Positions 34,947 to 42,555 of a stretch of DNA of 64,000 bases are shown here, in pieces. The DNA comes from Caulobacter segnis (GTDB lineage Bacteria; Pseudomonadota; Alphaproteobacteria; Caulobacterales; Caulobacteraceae). The notes under the pieces are model-generated. The model was not told the origin of the DNA, did not search any database, and saw nothing but the letters and a program-made list of their open reading frames with translations. Every line of letters begins with the position of its first letter. The first letter of the stretch is position 1. A program made the translations under genes and the position numbers. The stretch is taken from contig NZ_CP096040.1 of NCBI RefSeq assembly GCF_023935105.1, forward strand, positions 744,001-808,000, given 5' to 3'.

Positions 34947-35309
34947 CTATGCGGCGAGGGTCGCGGCCGCCGCCCGCATCCGGCGTAGCGCCGCGTTCAG
35001 ATCAGCGTGCGCCAGGGTGAAGGGCGATCCGGTGCGAAACGCCCTTTGTGCTTCGGCCCATTGCCCGCGGCTGATCAGGTCTGCGACCAGGCTAGCATGC
35101 TGGTGGAATGAGCGATGGGCCTCGAGCAAGCCCAGGAAAGCGTGGTTGCCCGCCCAACGCCTGGCGCCCTCGCCATGCAACCAACAGCCTGTAGGGCAAA
35201 GTCGATCAGAGGGCAGGGCGGCGGAGTCGAACGGATGGCGCTTGGCGATCGCCGCGATGAGCGCTTCGCGAATCTGGGCGTGTTGGTGTGCTTGTTCCTG
35301 GAAATCCAT
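34947..35309 (-). CDS. Stand-alone CZB (chemoreceptor zinc-binding) domain protein
   Basis: 120 residues. CZB pattern: first histidine near the N-terminus (His8 or His10), CPTGCWLHGEG with Cys38, and the HxxxH pair His65/His69 in EAHRSFHQHA. CZB domains bind zinc and sense redox or HOCl, normally inside chemoreceptors or diguanylate cyclases; here the domain stands alone. ATG at 35309 fits the domain; the longer open frame upstream does not. It converges with the hsp20 cluster and is downstream of a metallo-hydrolase gene. Confidence 0.78.
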   Translation of the reverse strand: MDFQEQAHQHAQIREALIAAIAKRHPFDSAALPSDRLCPTGCWLHGEGARRWAGNHAFLGLLEAHRSFHQHASLVADLISRGQWAEAQRAFRTGSPFTLAHADLNAALRRMRAAAATLAA

Positions 35310-35455
35310 GACCAAACCTCTCGGCTTAATCCAATGGGCCGCCTTTTCGCGCAGGATGGTTTCCGGCTGGTTTTCAGGGACGACCTTTCCACAGGTTTTT
35401 GGCAAATGACGGCAGCGGGCTCTCATTCGCAAGCTGCGCAGCCTTTCAGAACGGA

Positions 35456-35499
35456 GCGTCGCCTTCCTTGAGCTTAGTGGAATGTCCACTGCTGGCGCC
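35456..35499 (+). repeat. 44-bp accessory-region repeat, copy 6
   Basis: GCGTCGCCTTCCTTGAG start, AATGTCCACTGCTGGCGCC end. It touches the stop codon of the metallo-hydrolase gene (35499-35501). Confidence 0.7.
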
Positions 35500-36551
35500 T
35501 ATCCGAAGATGACGCGGCTGCCCACAACGGTGCGGAACACCTGATCCGGCATCTGGGCGATAGCCGGAGCGATGAAAGCCTCGCCCGTGCAGTGCCCGGG
35601 CAGGATATAGTCGGGCTTGAGGGCCTGCATCAGCGTCAGGGTCTGCAGCGCTTGCTCCCGCGTCTGGGGCGGCACCAAGTGGAAGCCGCCCATGATGGCG
35701 TGGATCTTGTCGACGCCAGAGACGGCCTGAGCGGCGCGCACGGTATTGATGATACCCCGGTGGCTGCACGAGCCAATCACGACGAGGCCCTTGCCCTTCA
35801 GGTGGAAGGCCGTGCCGAGCTCGTGGACGGCGTCATCGACGAAGAAATCGACGTCTCGCCGGTCGGCGTCCAGGTCGGCGCGGCGGCAGCCCTGGCCTGG
35901 CAGCATCGAGGTCGGCACCCTGGGCTTTTCGGGCGAGACGAACGGAATCCGGCCCGTTGTGAAGCCGATGCCGGCGACCTCGCGCGGCGCGGCGGCCACG
36001 CGCAGGTCAATCCCCGCCGCGACGAGGTCGGCCTTCTCCAGTTGTCCGAAGCTAGGGCCGTCGGGCGAGACGCCGCGCAGGCGAGCGCAGAACGCTTCTT
36101 CGCCGCCGATATAGAGCGGTGTCCCGCGCTTGACCCGGCCGACGACGGCGGCCAGGCCACCGAAGTGATCATAGTGGCCGTGGCTGAGCACCATGGCGTC
36201 GACGCTAGCCGGATCAACGCCTAGCAGCGCCATGTTCGAGGCTAGGGTTTCGGGCGTATAGCCGAAGTCGATCAGCACTCGATGGCGTGCGCCGGCGCCG
36301 GCGGCGTCCGCTAGCACCGAATAGCCCCACTCGCCGCGCAAGGTGAGGCGGTAGGACGACGCCGCGCGCTCTGGCGGCAGAATCTTCAGGCCGGGCCGCT
36401 CGACGGGCGTTGCGAAGCTGGAGACCGTGCTGTCGGCCAGCAAGGTTAGGGCCAGGCTATCGATCTCCGGCACGACGATCGTCGGCGCGGCCCAGCTTGA
36501 GAGTGGGGCGGCGACTAGGCCAGCGGCCAGGAGCATTCGACGTGTCAGCAT
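35499..36551 (-). CDS. Tat-exported MBL-fold metallo-hydrolase
   Basis: 350 residues. N-terminal twin-arginine signal (MLTRRMLLAAGLVAAPLSSW). Metal-binding His124, His126, Asp128, His129 in SHGHYDHFGG, a later GSCSHRGIIN and a C-terminal LPGHCTGE supply further ligands. It resembles the MptA/dihydropteroate-synthase-like (RFAP-synthase-related) group, in which substrates are diverse. It would act as a zinc hydrolase in the periplasm. It lies alone between the CZB gene and the oxidoreductase unit. Confidence 0.87.
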   Translation of the reverse strand: MLTRRMLLAAGLVAAPLSSWAAPTIVVPEIDSLALTLLADSTVSSFATPVERPGLKILPPERAASSYRLTLRGEWGYSVLADAAGAGARHRVLIDFGYTPETLASNMALLGVDPASVDAMVLSHGHYDHFGGLAAVVGRVKRGTPLYIGGEEAFCARLRGVSPDGPSFGQLEKADLVAAGIDLRVAAAPREVAGIGFTTGRIPFVSPEKPRVPTSMLPGQGCRRADLDADRRDVDFFVDDAVHELGTAFHLKGKGLVVIGSCSHRGIINTVRAAQAVSGVDKIHAIMGGFHLVPPQTREQALQTLTLMQALKPDYILPGHCTGEAFIAPAIAQMPDQVFRTVVGSRVIFG

Positions 36552-36640
36552 GTTCAGCCTCCGCCGCCGAGCCTAGCCGTCCAGGCCAAACATGTCGCCA
36601 TCGTTGAGCATCACTATTGGAGGCGCACGCGAAGGTCCTC

Positions 36641-36684
36641 AATGTCCGGCTTCTGAGGCCTCGCTAGTGTCGGTTATTGGCGCG
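36641..36684 (+). repeat. 44-bp accessory-region repeat, copy 7
   Basis: AATGTCCGGCTTCTGAGG start, AGTGTCGGTTATTGGCGCG end. In the 160-bp gap between the metallo-hydrolase start and the oxidoreductase stop. Confidence 0.75.
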
Positions 36685-36711
36685 TCTCGCTTCTTTAAGG
36701 CTGAAAGGACC

Positions 36712-37617
36712 CTAGGCGGCCAGCGCATCGCGGATCAGCGACTGGTGGACGCCGACACCTGCCAGGACCCCGTCGGCCGAGGCCAGCGTAGCGTTTTGCA
36801 TGGGGCGTGCGGCGTCTCCGGCCGCGTAGACGTCGGGCACGGTCGTGGCTTTCCAGGCGTCGGTTCGGATGATCGGTCCCAGCGGCCCTTCGTCGAATTC
36901 ACAACCGAGCATTTGGGCCAAAGGGCTGGCCATGCGCTGGGCGGGCGCGACAAAGAGGCCGTTCAGCGCGACCGTGCGTCCATCGGCCAAGGCCACGGCG
37001 TTGAGGTCGGGCGCGCTACCCAGCAGCGCGACGACGGGGGTCCGCTCGATTCTCACTCCACGTGCGTCCAGCAGCGCGCGCTGTTCATGGTCCGGTTCGA
37101 ACATGCCCTGGGTGAACAGCGTCGTCGGACCCCAGTCGGGTATCATCGCGGCCTGATGCGCCGACATCGGATGTCCCGCCATTACGCCCAAAGGTCGATC
37201 GCGGTGCTCATAGCCATGGCAATAGGGACAATGCAGCACGCTGGCGCCCCAGCGTTCCTTCATTCCCTCAACTTCCGGCAAGACATCGACGATCCCGGTG
37301 GCCAGAACCAGCCGCCGAGCCTCGACAACGCGACCACCGGCCAACGCCAGTTTGAAGCCAACGTGCAGCGGCTCGACGTTCAGCGCCTCTCCGTGGACAA
37401 AATCCACCGTCGGGTAGGCGGTGACCTGACAGGTCGCCTCTCGCACGATCTGCCTGGGCGCTTTGCCGTCCTGGCCTAGGAAGCCGTGCGAGGCGTCGGC
37501 GAAGCGGTTGCGCGGCAGACCCGCGTCGACAAGGAGGATTCGGCGACGCGCGCGGGCCAGTTGCATAGCGGCGGAGAGCCCAGCAAAGCTGCCACCCACG
37601 ACGATAGCGTCAAACAT
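36712..37617 (-). CDS. Thioredoxin-reductase-like FAD/NAD(P) oxidoreductase
   Basis: 301 residues. FAD-binding GGSFAGLSAA at 8-17, ATGIVD at 106-111, a redox pair Cys130-Pro-Tyr-Cys133 in VLHCPYCHGYEHRD, and a C-terminal VYAAGDAARPMQ FAD motif. The NADPH-binding GxGxxG is not obvious: GVMAGHPMSAHQAAM stands in its place. It probably reduces a thiol or disulfide substrate. Its ATG overlaps the stop of the rrf2-like gene by 8 bp, so both are translated from one mRNA under control of that regulator. Confidence 0.88.
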   Translation of the reverse strand: MFDAIVVGGSFAGLSAAMQLARARRRILLVDAGLPRNRFADASHGFLGQDGKAPRQIVREATCQVTAYPTVDFVHGEALNVEPLHVGFKLALAGGRVVEARRLVLATGIVDVLPEVEGMKERWGASVLHCPYCHGYEHRDRPLGVMAGHPMSAHQAAMIPDWGPTTLFTQGMFEPDHEQRALLDARGVRIERTPVVALLGSAPDLNAVALADGRTVALNGLFVAPAQRMASPLAQMLGCEFDEGPLGPIIRTDAWKATTVPDVYAAGDAARPMQNATLASADGVLAGVGVHQSLIRDALAA

Positions 37618-38056
37618 GGTGATGGTCCTTGGGGAGGGGGATCTTGGTGGTGTCGACGCGGCCGTACAGGTCGGCCAGCGACACCGTCGCCAACCGCTTG
37701 GTCAACAGGGCGCGCGCTTCCACGACCGCTTCGTCGAGCGCCGCGTTGACGGCCTGTTCAATCAGGCATCCTGGCGCCTCCTCGGCCTTGCCCAGAGCGA
37801 TGATCGGCTCGTCCAGCGCGTCCTGAACTTCCGCAAGGCTAATCTGCGACAGCGGCCGACCCAGGCCCCAGCCGCCACCATGCCCTTTTGTCGAGGTGAC
37901 GATCCCGGCCTCGCGCAGGCCCGCGAAGGTGCGCCGGATGACGACCGGATTGGTCCCAGAGAAGGCCGCCATCTCCGCAGAGGTCATCAAGGTCGGGCGC
38001 TGAGCCATGTGCAGCAACATGTGCAAGGCGACGGACAGGCGGTTATCACGTTTCAT
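37610..38056 (-). CDS. Rrf2-family transcriptional regulator
   Basis: 148 residues. Rrf2 HTH pattern: NRLSVALHMLLHMAQRPTLM, EMAAFSGTNPVVIRRTFAGL, then TSTKGHGGGWGLGRPLSQIS. Only one cysteine (Cys97, APGCLIE) is present, so a three-Cys Fe-S cluster of the NsrR/IscR kind is unlikely; thiol oxidation sensing is a possibility. It overlaps a CxxC flavoprotein gene. A perfect inverted repeat covers its start codon and is the likely autoregulatory operator. Confidence 0.9.
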   Translation of the reverse strand: MKRDNRLSVALHMLLHMAQRPTLMTSAEMAAFSGTNPVVIRRTFAGLREAGIVTSTKGHGGGWGLGRPLSQISLAEVQDALDEPIIALGKAEEAPGCLIEQAVNAALDEAVVEARALLTKRLATVSLADLYGRVDTTKIPLPKDHHHV

Positions 38057-38077
38057 GTAATACTAATTGTTACATGA
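38053..38077. promoter_or_regulatory. Inverted repeat at the rrf2 start, likely Rrf2 operator
   Basis: TCATGTAA - 9 bases - TTACATGA. Eight-base perfect arms, centre TACTAATTG, with the ATG of the rrf2 gene inside the left arm. Symmetry and position fit self-repression. Confidence 0.75.
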
Positions 38078-38206
38078 GTGACCGTGCCGCAAGGGACGCC
38101 GACGAATTTATCGGCCGGTCCGCTGGACGAGGGCGTGGCCGCCCTAGGGAATGGCCAGGCAATGGCCGATTGAGGCCGGCCGTGGAACGCGGCGAGGGAG
38201 GTGCTA

Positions 38207-38250
38207 AACGTCGCGTTCCTGGAGGCGCGCCAATGGCAGCGATTGGCGCG
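38207..38250 (+). repeat. 44-bp accessory-region repeat, copy 8
   Basis: AACGTCGCGTTCCTGGAGG start, AATGGCAGCGATTGGCGCG end. It includes a 13-bp perfect hairpin. It is followed by ATCGGGCTCCTTCAGC, similar to the sequence after copy 5. Confidence 0.8.
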
Positions 38251-38319
38251 CCTCTGAAGCTGAGTACATGGGCGTCCTCGCAAGGCTGCGGCAAACCACA
38301 TCGGGCTCCTTCAGCCCAC

Positions 38320-38363
38320 GCTGTCGCCGTCGCTGGGCGCGCCAACATACGCTGCTGGCGCCT
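38320..38363 (+). repeat. 44-bp accessory-region repeat, copy 9
   Basis: GCTGTCGCCGTCGCTGGG start, GCCAACATACGCTGCTGGCG end. Seventy bases after copy 8, same orientation. Confidence 0.7.
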
Positions 38364-38472
38364 AGAGCCCGTCTTTGTTTCCCGTAGTACGACCTCGCCC
38401 CGCTAGGCCTTGCAGTAAGCAATCGAATTCTGGTTCATCGAATGCCTTCAGATCCCAATCTGTGCAGTTTAA

Positions 38473-38670
38473 ATGATGACCGATCTCGACCGCATCGTCC
38501 GCCTCAAGACCGTGCTAGCACGCACTGGCCTTAGCCGATCGACCCTCTATCGGAAGATCAGCGAAGGCACCTTTCCTCGCCAAATCCCGATTAGCGTTCA
38601 TGGCGCGGGATGGCGGGAGTCGGCGATAAATCGTTGGATCTCTGATCCCGCCAAGTTTCGCGCTGAATAG
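38473..38670 (+). CDS. AlpA-family DNA-binding protein (excisionase-like)
   Basis: 65 residues. MerR-like small winged HTH of the AlpA group: RIVRLKTVLARTGLSRSTLY, RKISEGTFPRQ and WRESAINRWI. AlpA proteins act as recombination directionality factors or as activators of the integrase of a mobile element. It converges with the integrase, 21 bp apart, so it likely serves that element. In ICEMlSym the excisionase RdfS is a small DNA-binding protein of this general kind. Confidence 0.88.
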   Translation: MMTDLDRIVRLKTVLARTGLSRSTLYRKISEGTFPRQIPISVHGAGWRESAINRWISDPAKFRAE

Positions 38671-38691
38671 CTATATCACTTCAGCCGCGCC

Positions 38692-39969
38692 TTATGCCCC
38701 CGGCGTCGAGCTCCGCCGTGCGCGGCCGGCGGCGACGGCCCAGTCCTCCATAAGGCGCTTGCGTTTTTCAAATAGATCGCCGCGCCGATACGCGGCCTCG
38801 ACCTTGTTTCCGATCGTGTGGGCGAGCGCCATCTCGACAATCTCGCTTCGATACTCGGTGGTCTCGGCCGCCCAATCGCGGAAGGTGCTGCGAAAGCCAT
38901 GGGCAGTGAGATCCTCGCACTTCATTCGCTTCAGCACCGCCAACATCGCCATGTTGCTTAGCTTCTTTCCGAACAATGTGCCCCAGAAGAGGGGGCCTAC
39001 GGGCGCTAGATCATCTGGAATGGGCTGCCTTTTGGACTCAAGAACACGCCGGACTACGGCGCAGTAGTCGGCCTTCCGCCCTTCAAGGATCTCTACCAAG
39101 GGCGCCGTGAGTGGAACGCGGTGTTCCCTTCGCCCCTTCATTCTCGCGGCAGGAACGGTCCAAACTTGGTTGGCCAGATCAATCTCGTTCCATTCGGCGC
39201 CGATGACCTCTCCGGTCCGGGCGGCGGTGAGGATTGTGAACTCCAGAGCGCGAGCTGCTGCGCCTGGTTGCTCCTTCAGGGTGGCCATGAACGCGCCTAA
39301 GTCGGCGTAGGGCAGGGCGGCGTGATGCCGTACCTTATGGACGCGAGACTTTGCCGGCAGCAGTTTCTCAAGGTGACCCTTCCAGCGTGCTGGGTTCTCA
39401 CCTTCGCGCAGTCCCCTGGCGGTCGCCCAGTCGAGCACCGCCTCAACGCGCCCTCGCACCCGGCTGGCGGTCTCGGGCTTGGTGGACCAGATCGGTTCCA
39501 GGACGGCTAGGACTAGCCCGGTGTCGATGTCCGAAACGCCGCAATTCTCGAAGATCGGATCAGCGTATGTCGTCAGCGTGCTTTCCCATTGCTTGGAATG
39601 CTTTTCATTGCGCCAGCCGGCCTTGTTGGCGCGGATATAGGCTGAGGCCGCCTGTTTGAACGTGAAACCCTTGGCGGCTTCCAACGTGGTGCGTGCTCGG
39701 GCGCGTTGACGTTGCTCGATCGGGTCGATGCCGTCGAACTTCAGGCGGCGTGCATCGCGCGCCATCGCTCGTGCTTCTGAGAGGCTGATCGTGTGGGCTG
39801 GGCCTAGCCCCATCTCGCGGGCGCGCCCTTGGAGCATGTAGCGATAGACCCAGGACTTACCGCCGCCCTTCTGGACCATCAAATAGAGGCCACCGCCGTC
39901 CGGGTGCATTCCTGGTCGCGTAGTCCTCTTGACCTGTAGGGCCGTGAGCCGTTCCCAAAGTCGGGCCAT
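38692..39969 (-). CDS. Tyrosine recombinase/integrase of a tRNA-Ser element
   Basis: 425 residues. N-terminal arm-binding domain (RPGMHPDGGGLYLMVQKGGG, SWVYRYML, MGLGPAHTISLSEARAMARD), SAM-like core-binding domain (FTFKQAASAYIRANKAGWRN) and catalytic domain with Arg in LTAARTGEVIGAEW, HGFRSTFRDWA (His-x-x-Arg) and a final HTIGNKVEAAYRRGD with the Tyr nucleophile. ATG at 39969 is used; the open frame upstream runs through the tRNA and is not coding. It points away from tRNA-Ser, 147 bp from its 3' end, the usual layout for an integrated island. Confidence 0.95.
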   Translation of the reverse strand: MARLWERLTALQVKRTTRPGMHPDGGGLYLMVQKGGGKSWVYRYMLQGRAREMGLGPAHTISLSEARAMARDARRLKFDGIDPIEQRQRARARTTLEAAKGFTFKQAASAYIRANKAGWRNEKHSKQWESTLTTYADPIFENCGVSDIDTGLVLAVLEPIWSTKPETASRVRGRVEAVLDWATARGLREGENPARWKGHLEKLLPAKSRVHKVRHHAALPYADLGAFMATLKEQPGAAARALEFTILTAARTGEVIGAEWNEIDLANQVWTVPAARMKGRREHRVPLTAPLVEILEGRKADYCAVVRRVLESKRQPIPDDLAPVGPLFWGTLFGKKLSNMAMLAVLKRMKCEDLTAHGFRSTFRDWAAETTEYRSEIVEMALAHTIGNKVEAAYRRGDLFEKRKRLMEDWAVAAGRARRSSTPGA

Positions 39970-40116
39970 TTTATCCCACACTTTGTCCCACAAATGAGAC
40001 TCGGATCTTGTGGGATCGCGTCGGACGTGTCGAAACACGTCTTCGCGATTATCCCTTATAATCCGGGGATTTACCGGACGCTCTGGAGCATCTTGGGACT
40101 GAATGGGATGGGATGG

Positions 40117-40206
<90 letters not shown>

Positions 40207-40320
40207 AGGCCGCCGTTCCAGGAGGCTTTTGAGCCTCCCGAGGTCGAGGGCGCGATACCTAGCGGCGTCGCCGCCGGGACGCAACCCCCCCAGGGACGCT
40301 TTCTTCGCGCTTTTTTCAGC

Positions 40321-40740
40321 TCAGACTTTTGGTCGCAGAATCATCTGGGTGCAGCGGAAAAGCGCGATGGTCTTTCCGGTCGCCTCGTCGGTCACAACGG
40401 CGTCCCAGACCTGGGTGGTGCGGCCGCCGTGCGCCAGTTTGGCCTCGACCGCCACGCCGCCCTCGCGGACCGTGCCCAAGAAGTTCGACTTCAGTTCGAT
40501 GGTGGTGAACCCGGTCCCGCCCTCGGGCAGGGAGATGACGCAGCCGTAGCCGGCGGCGGAGTCGGCCAGGGCGATGACGCTGGCCGCGTGCAGGTAGCCG
40601 TTGGGGGCCATGTGCCGCTTGTCGACGTCGAAACGTCCCCTCACCAGGCCCGGCTTGGCTTCCAGCCATTGCAGGCCGAGGAGGTCGGGCAGGGAGCCGG
40701 CTTGGCCGGCGGTCAGGGCGGCGCTGAAATCCTCGGCCAC
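40321..40740 (-). CDS. PaaI-type hotdog-fold thioesterase
   Basis: 139 residues. Hotdog pattern: RGRFDVDKRHMAPNGYLHAA (the N-G-x-x-H/A turn), SVIALADSAAGYGCV and a final TIALFRCTQMI. PaaI-like enzymes hydrolyse acyl- or aryl-CoA thioesters in the cytosol. GTG start at 40740 with GGAG upstream. A near-perfect 26-bp palindrome lies 13 bp before the start. It is downstream of tRNA-Ser on the opposite side from the integrase, so it belongs to the core. Confidence 0.87.
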   Translation of the reverse strand: MAEDFSAALTAGQAGSLPDLLGLQWLEAKPGLVRGRFDVDKRHMAPNGYLHAASVIALADSAAGYGCVISLPEGGTGFTTIELKSNFLGTVREGGVAVEAKLAHGGRTTQVWDAVVTDEATGKTIALFRCTQMILRPKV

Positions 40741-40752
40741 GGGTCATCTCTC

Positions 40753-40778
40753 CATACGTTTCGCATGCGAAATGTATG
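40753..40778. promoter_or_regulatory. Near-perfect 26-bp palindrome before the thioesterase gene
   Basis: CATAC and TTTCGC arms: the centre TTTCGCATGCGAAA is a perfect 14-bp palindrome, flanked by G/T and CATAC/GTATG, with a single mismatched pair. This looks like an operator of a dimeric repressor. No regulator gene is adjacent. Confidence 0.65.
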
Positions 40779-40824
40779 CGGCGAGCCCGTGGGGGCGCAA
40801 GTCCGTTTCCGAAAAGAACGGACT

Positions 40825-41667
40825 TTAGAGTTTGGTGAGGTCCACCGGCGGGAAGCGGGGGCCGCTCTCGGGCTCCGAGGGCAGCTTGCCGGCGCGGATG
40901 GCCACCCGCAGGGCGGCTCCGGCCAGCACCGGATCGGGCAGGAAGGCGTCGGCGGCGGTGCGCAGGGCGATGAAGTCCAGCCGGTCGATCTTGTCGTTCA
41001 GCTGAATATTGGCGGCCTTCTCCTCGGCGATCGTCGACTCGAAGGTCTCGGTCGCGCTGACGCCGGGCAGGACTCGGGTCCGCGGCGGCAGCTTGAGGAA
41101 CTTGCGGGCGTCGTCCCAGGCCTTGCCGGCGTCGGCGCCGGGGACGTCGCAGCGGCCGGCGCCTTCGGCCGGAGCCAGCATCAGGTCGCCGGTGAACAGG
41201 GCGTCGCCCAGCTTGTAGGCCACGGCGCCGGGCAGGCGGCCGGTCAGGGCGATGGCGGTGATCTCCAGCCCGCCCATGGGCAGGGCCTCGCCGTCCTGGG
41301 CCAGCTTGTCGAAGTCCCAGCCGTCCAGGTCGACCATGGTCTCGCCCAGCTTGGGGGCCAGGCGCTTGAGGCTCTCGACGACGCCGGCGCCGATGCAGAC
41401 CGACGCGCCGGTCTCGTATTTCACATGGCCGGCGGCCGACAGGTGACCGGTATGAAGGCCGGTCTCCAGGATCCAGGTCGGACCCAGGTCGCGGGCGCGG
41501 ATCTCGGCGATGATCCGGTTGATGAAGCTGGTGTCCACGGTCTCGGTGGCGGGATCGAAGTCCAGGACGGGATCGACGATGGCGCAGAGATAGGTGGCGG
41601 GGTCGACGATCAGATAGGTCACCGTCCCCGTCGTGGGATGGCGGTATGCGATGATTTCCGGCTGCAT
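40825..41667 (-). CDS. MBL-fold protein with missing metal ligands (persulfide-dioxygenase-like pseudoenzyme)
   Basis: 280 residues. The overall order fits the ETHE1/Blh group: ILETGLHTGHLSAAG (68-80) where working enzymes have ETHxHADH, LTGRLPGAVAY (141-151) where they have TPGHTPG, and LFTGDLMLAPAEGAGRCDVP (158-177) which keeps the conserved Asp. His70 is Gly, Asp74 is Gly and His144 is Arg, so iron or zinc binding at the usual site is unlikely. It may be a non-enzymatic homologue. ATG at 41667; a TTG one codon earlier is also in frame. Confidence 0.82.
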   Translation of the reverse strand: MQPEIIAYRHPTTGTVTYLIVDPATYLCAIVDPVLDFDPATETVDTSFINRIIAEIRARDLGPTWILETGLHTGHLSAAGHVKYETGASVCIGAGVVESLKRLAPKLGETMVDLDGWDFDKLAQDGEALPMGGLEITAIALTGRLPGAVAYKLGDALFTGDLMLAPAEGAGRCDVPGADAGKAWDDARKFLKLPPRTRVLPGVSATETFESTIAEEKAANIQLNDKIDRLDFIALRTAADAFLPDPVLAGAALRVAIRAGKLPSEPESGPRFPPVDLTKL

Positions 41668-41760
41668 CAATCTGCCTCAGACGCCCGAGGCAGGCACCAT
41701 GAAGGTCAAGCCGTTAAACATCCGCGAACAGCGGCGAGACTTTCGACGAATTCGCGACGA

Positions 41761-42444
41761 TCAGTGTCCGGCAGCGGCCGAACAGGGATGAGCGCCGTCG
41801 CGAAGCCCCTCGACCCACAGCGGCTCGACATAGCGGCCGCCGTCGCGGAAGCCCGGCGCGCAACCCTCGGGCGTGGAGTCGCCCCGGCCGCCGGCGCCGG
41901 CCATCACCGACAGGGCGACCGACTGCTGCGAGCCGCCGCGCGTCCGGCCATAACCCGGGCCGTAGCCATAGCCGTAACCGCCGTAATAGCCGCCCCCATA
42001 GTAGGGGTCGGCGTAGTAGCCGCCGCGCTTGCCGAAATCGGTCTGCGAGACGGCGACGCCCACGGTGGTGTTTTCCCCGACCGGGATCAGGGCGCTGGCA
42101 TAGGCGCTGCGATAGCCGCCGGTGCCGACCGACACGCCCATCGAGCCGTGGATCTTGCGCTTGCCGTCCGCGTCCCGATCATCCAGCCGGTCGGCGGGCA
42201 GCAGGCCGCGATGGTCCTGGTCCATCGGCGGCGAAGAATAGATGAAGGAGTCGATCTGCTGCTGGGTGGTCAACGGCGGCGTGGCGGCCGTCGCCGCCGG
42301 GGCCGGCGGCGCCTGGGCGGCTAGGGCCTCGGCGCTGGGTTTGGCCTGGGCGGTGGCGATGACCTCGTCGTCGGGCGTGGCCGCGAACGCGGGGCCAGCG
42401 AGCAGGGCGGCGCCGAAAGCGATGATCGCGAGATGGGGCCGCAT
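41761..42444 (-). CDS. Exported Gly/Tyr-rich protein of unknown function
   Basis: 227 residues. Signal peptide MRPHLAIIAFGAALLAGPAF then an Ala/Pro-rich linker (APPAPAATAATPP). The middle holds a conserved-looking beta segment IHGSMGVSVGTGGYRSAYAS and a tyrosine/glycine-rich stretch (YYGGGYYGGYGYGYGPGYG). It may be a surface or outer-membrane-associated protein. Two cysteines near the C-terminus could pair. No family was recognised. An alternative start four codons upstream (42456) exists. Confidence 0.72.
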   Translation of the reverse strand: MRPHLAIIAFGAALLAGPAFAATPDDEVIATAQAKPSAEALAAQAPPAPAATAATPPLTTQQQIDSFIYSSPPMDQDHRGLLPADRLDDRDADGKRKIHGSMGVSVGTGGYRSAYASALIPVGENTTVGVAVSQTDFGKRGGYYADPYYGGGYYGGYGYGYGPGYGRTRGGSQQSVALSVMAGAGGRGDSTPEGCAPGFRDGGRYVEPLWVEGLRDGAHPCSAAAGH

Positions 42445-42555
42445 GGTACGCTCCACGATGACAGGCCCGGAACTCTAGAGCGCCAAGCCAGCGCAATTAG
42501 GGCGCTTTTGTTGCCGCCTGGCAAGCTTGGCCCGTTTCGAAGATATGGGCCGTGT

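Larger units (their letters stand above)
38078..38472. other. 395-bp gap with two repeat copies, no gene seen
   Basis: Between rrf2 and alpA. It holds 44-bp copies 8 and 9. An almost-palindrome in copy 8, GAGGCGCGCCAAT and its exact complement at 38222-38234 and 38242-38254, forms a 13-bp hairpin with a 7-base loop. No coding signature. Confidence 0.6.

Noticed and set aside
42480..42530. Terminator between the Gly/Tyr-rich protein and rluD
   Set aside because: Only a 5-bp stem (AGCGC/GCGCT) before TTTT was found, too weak to call.
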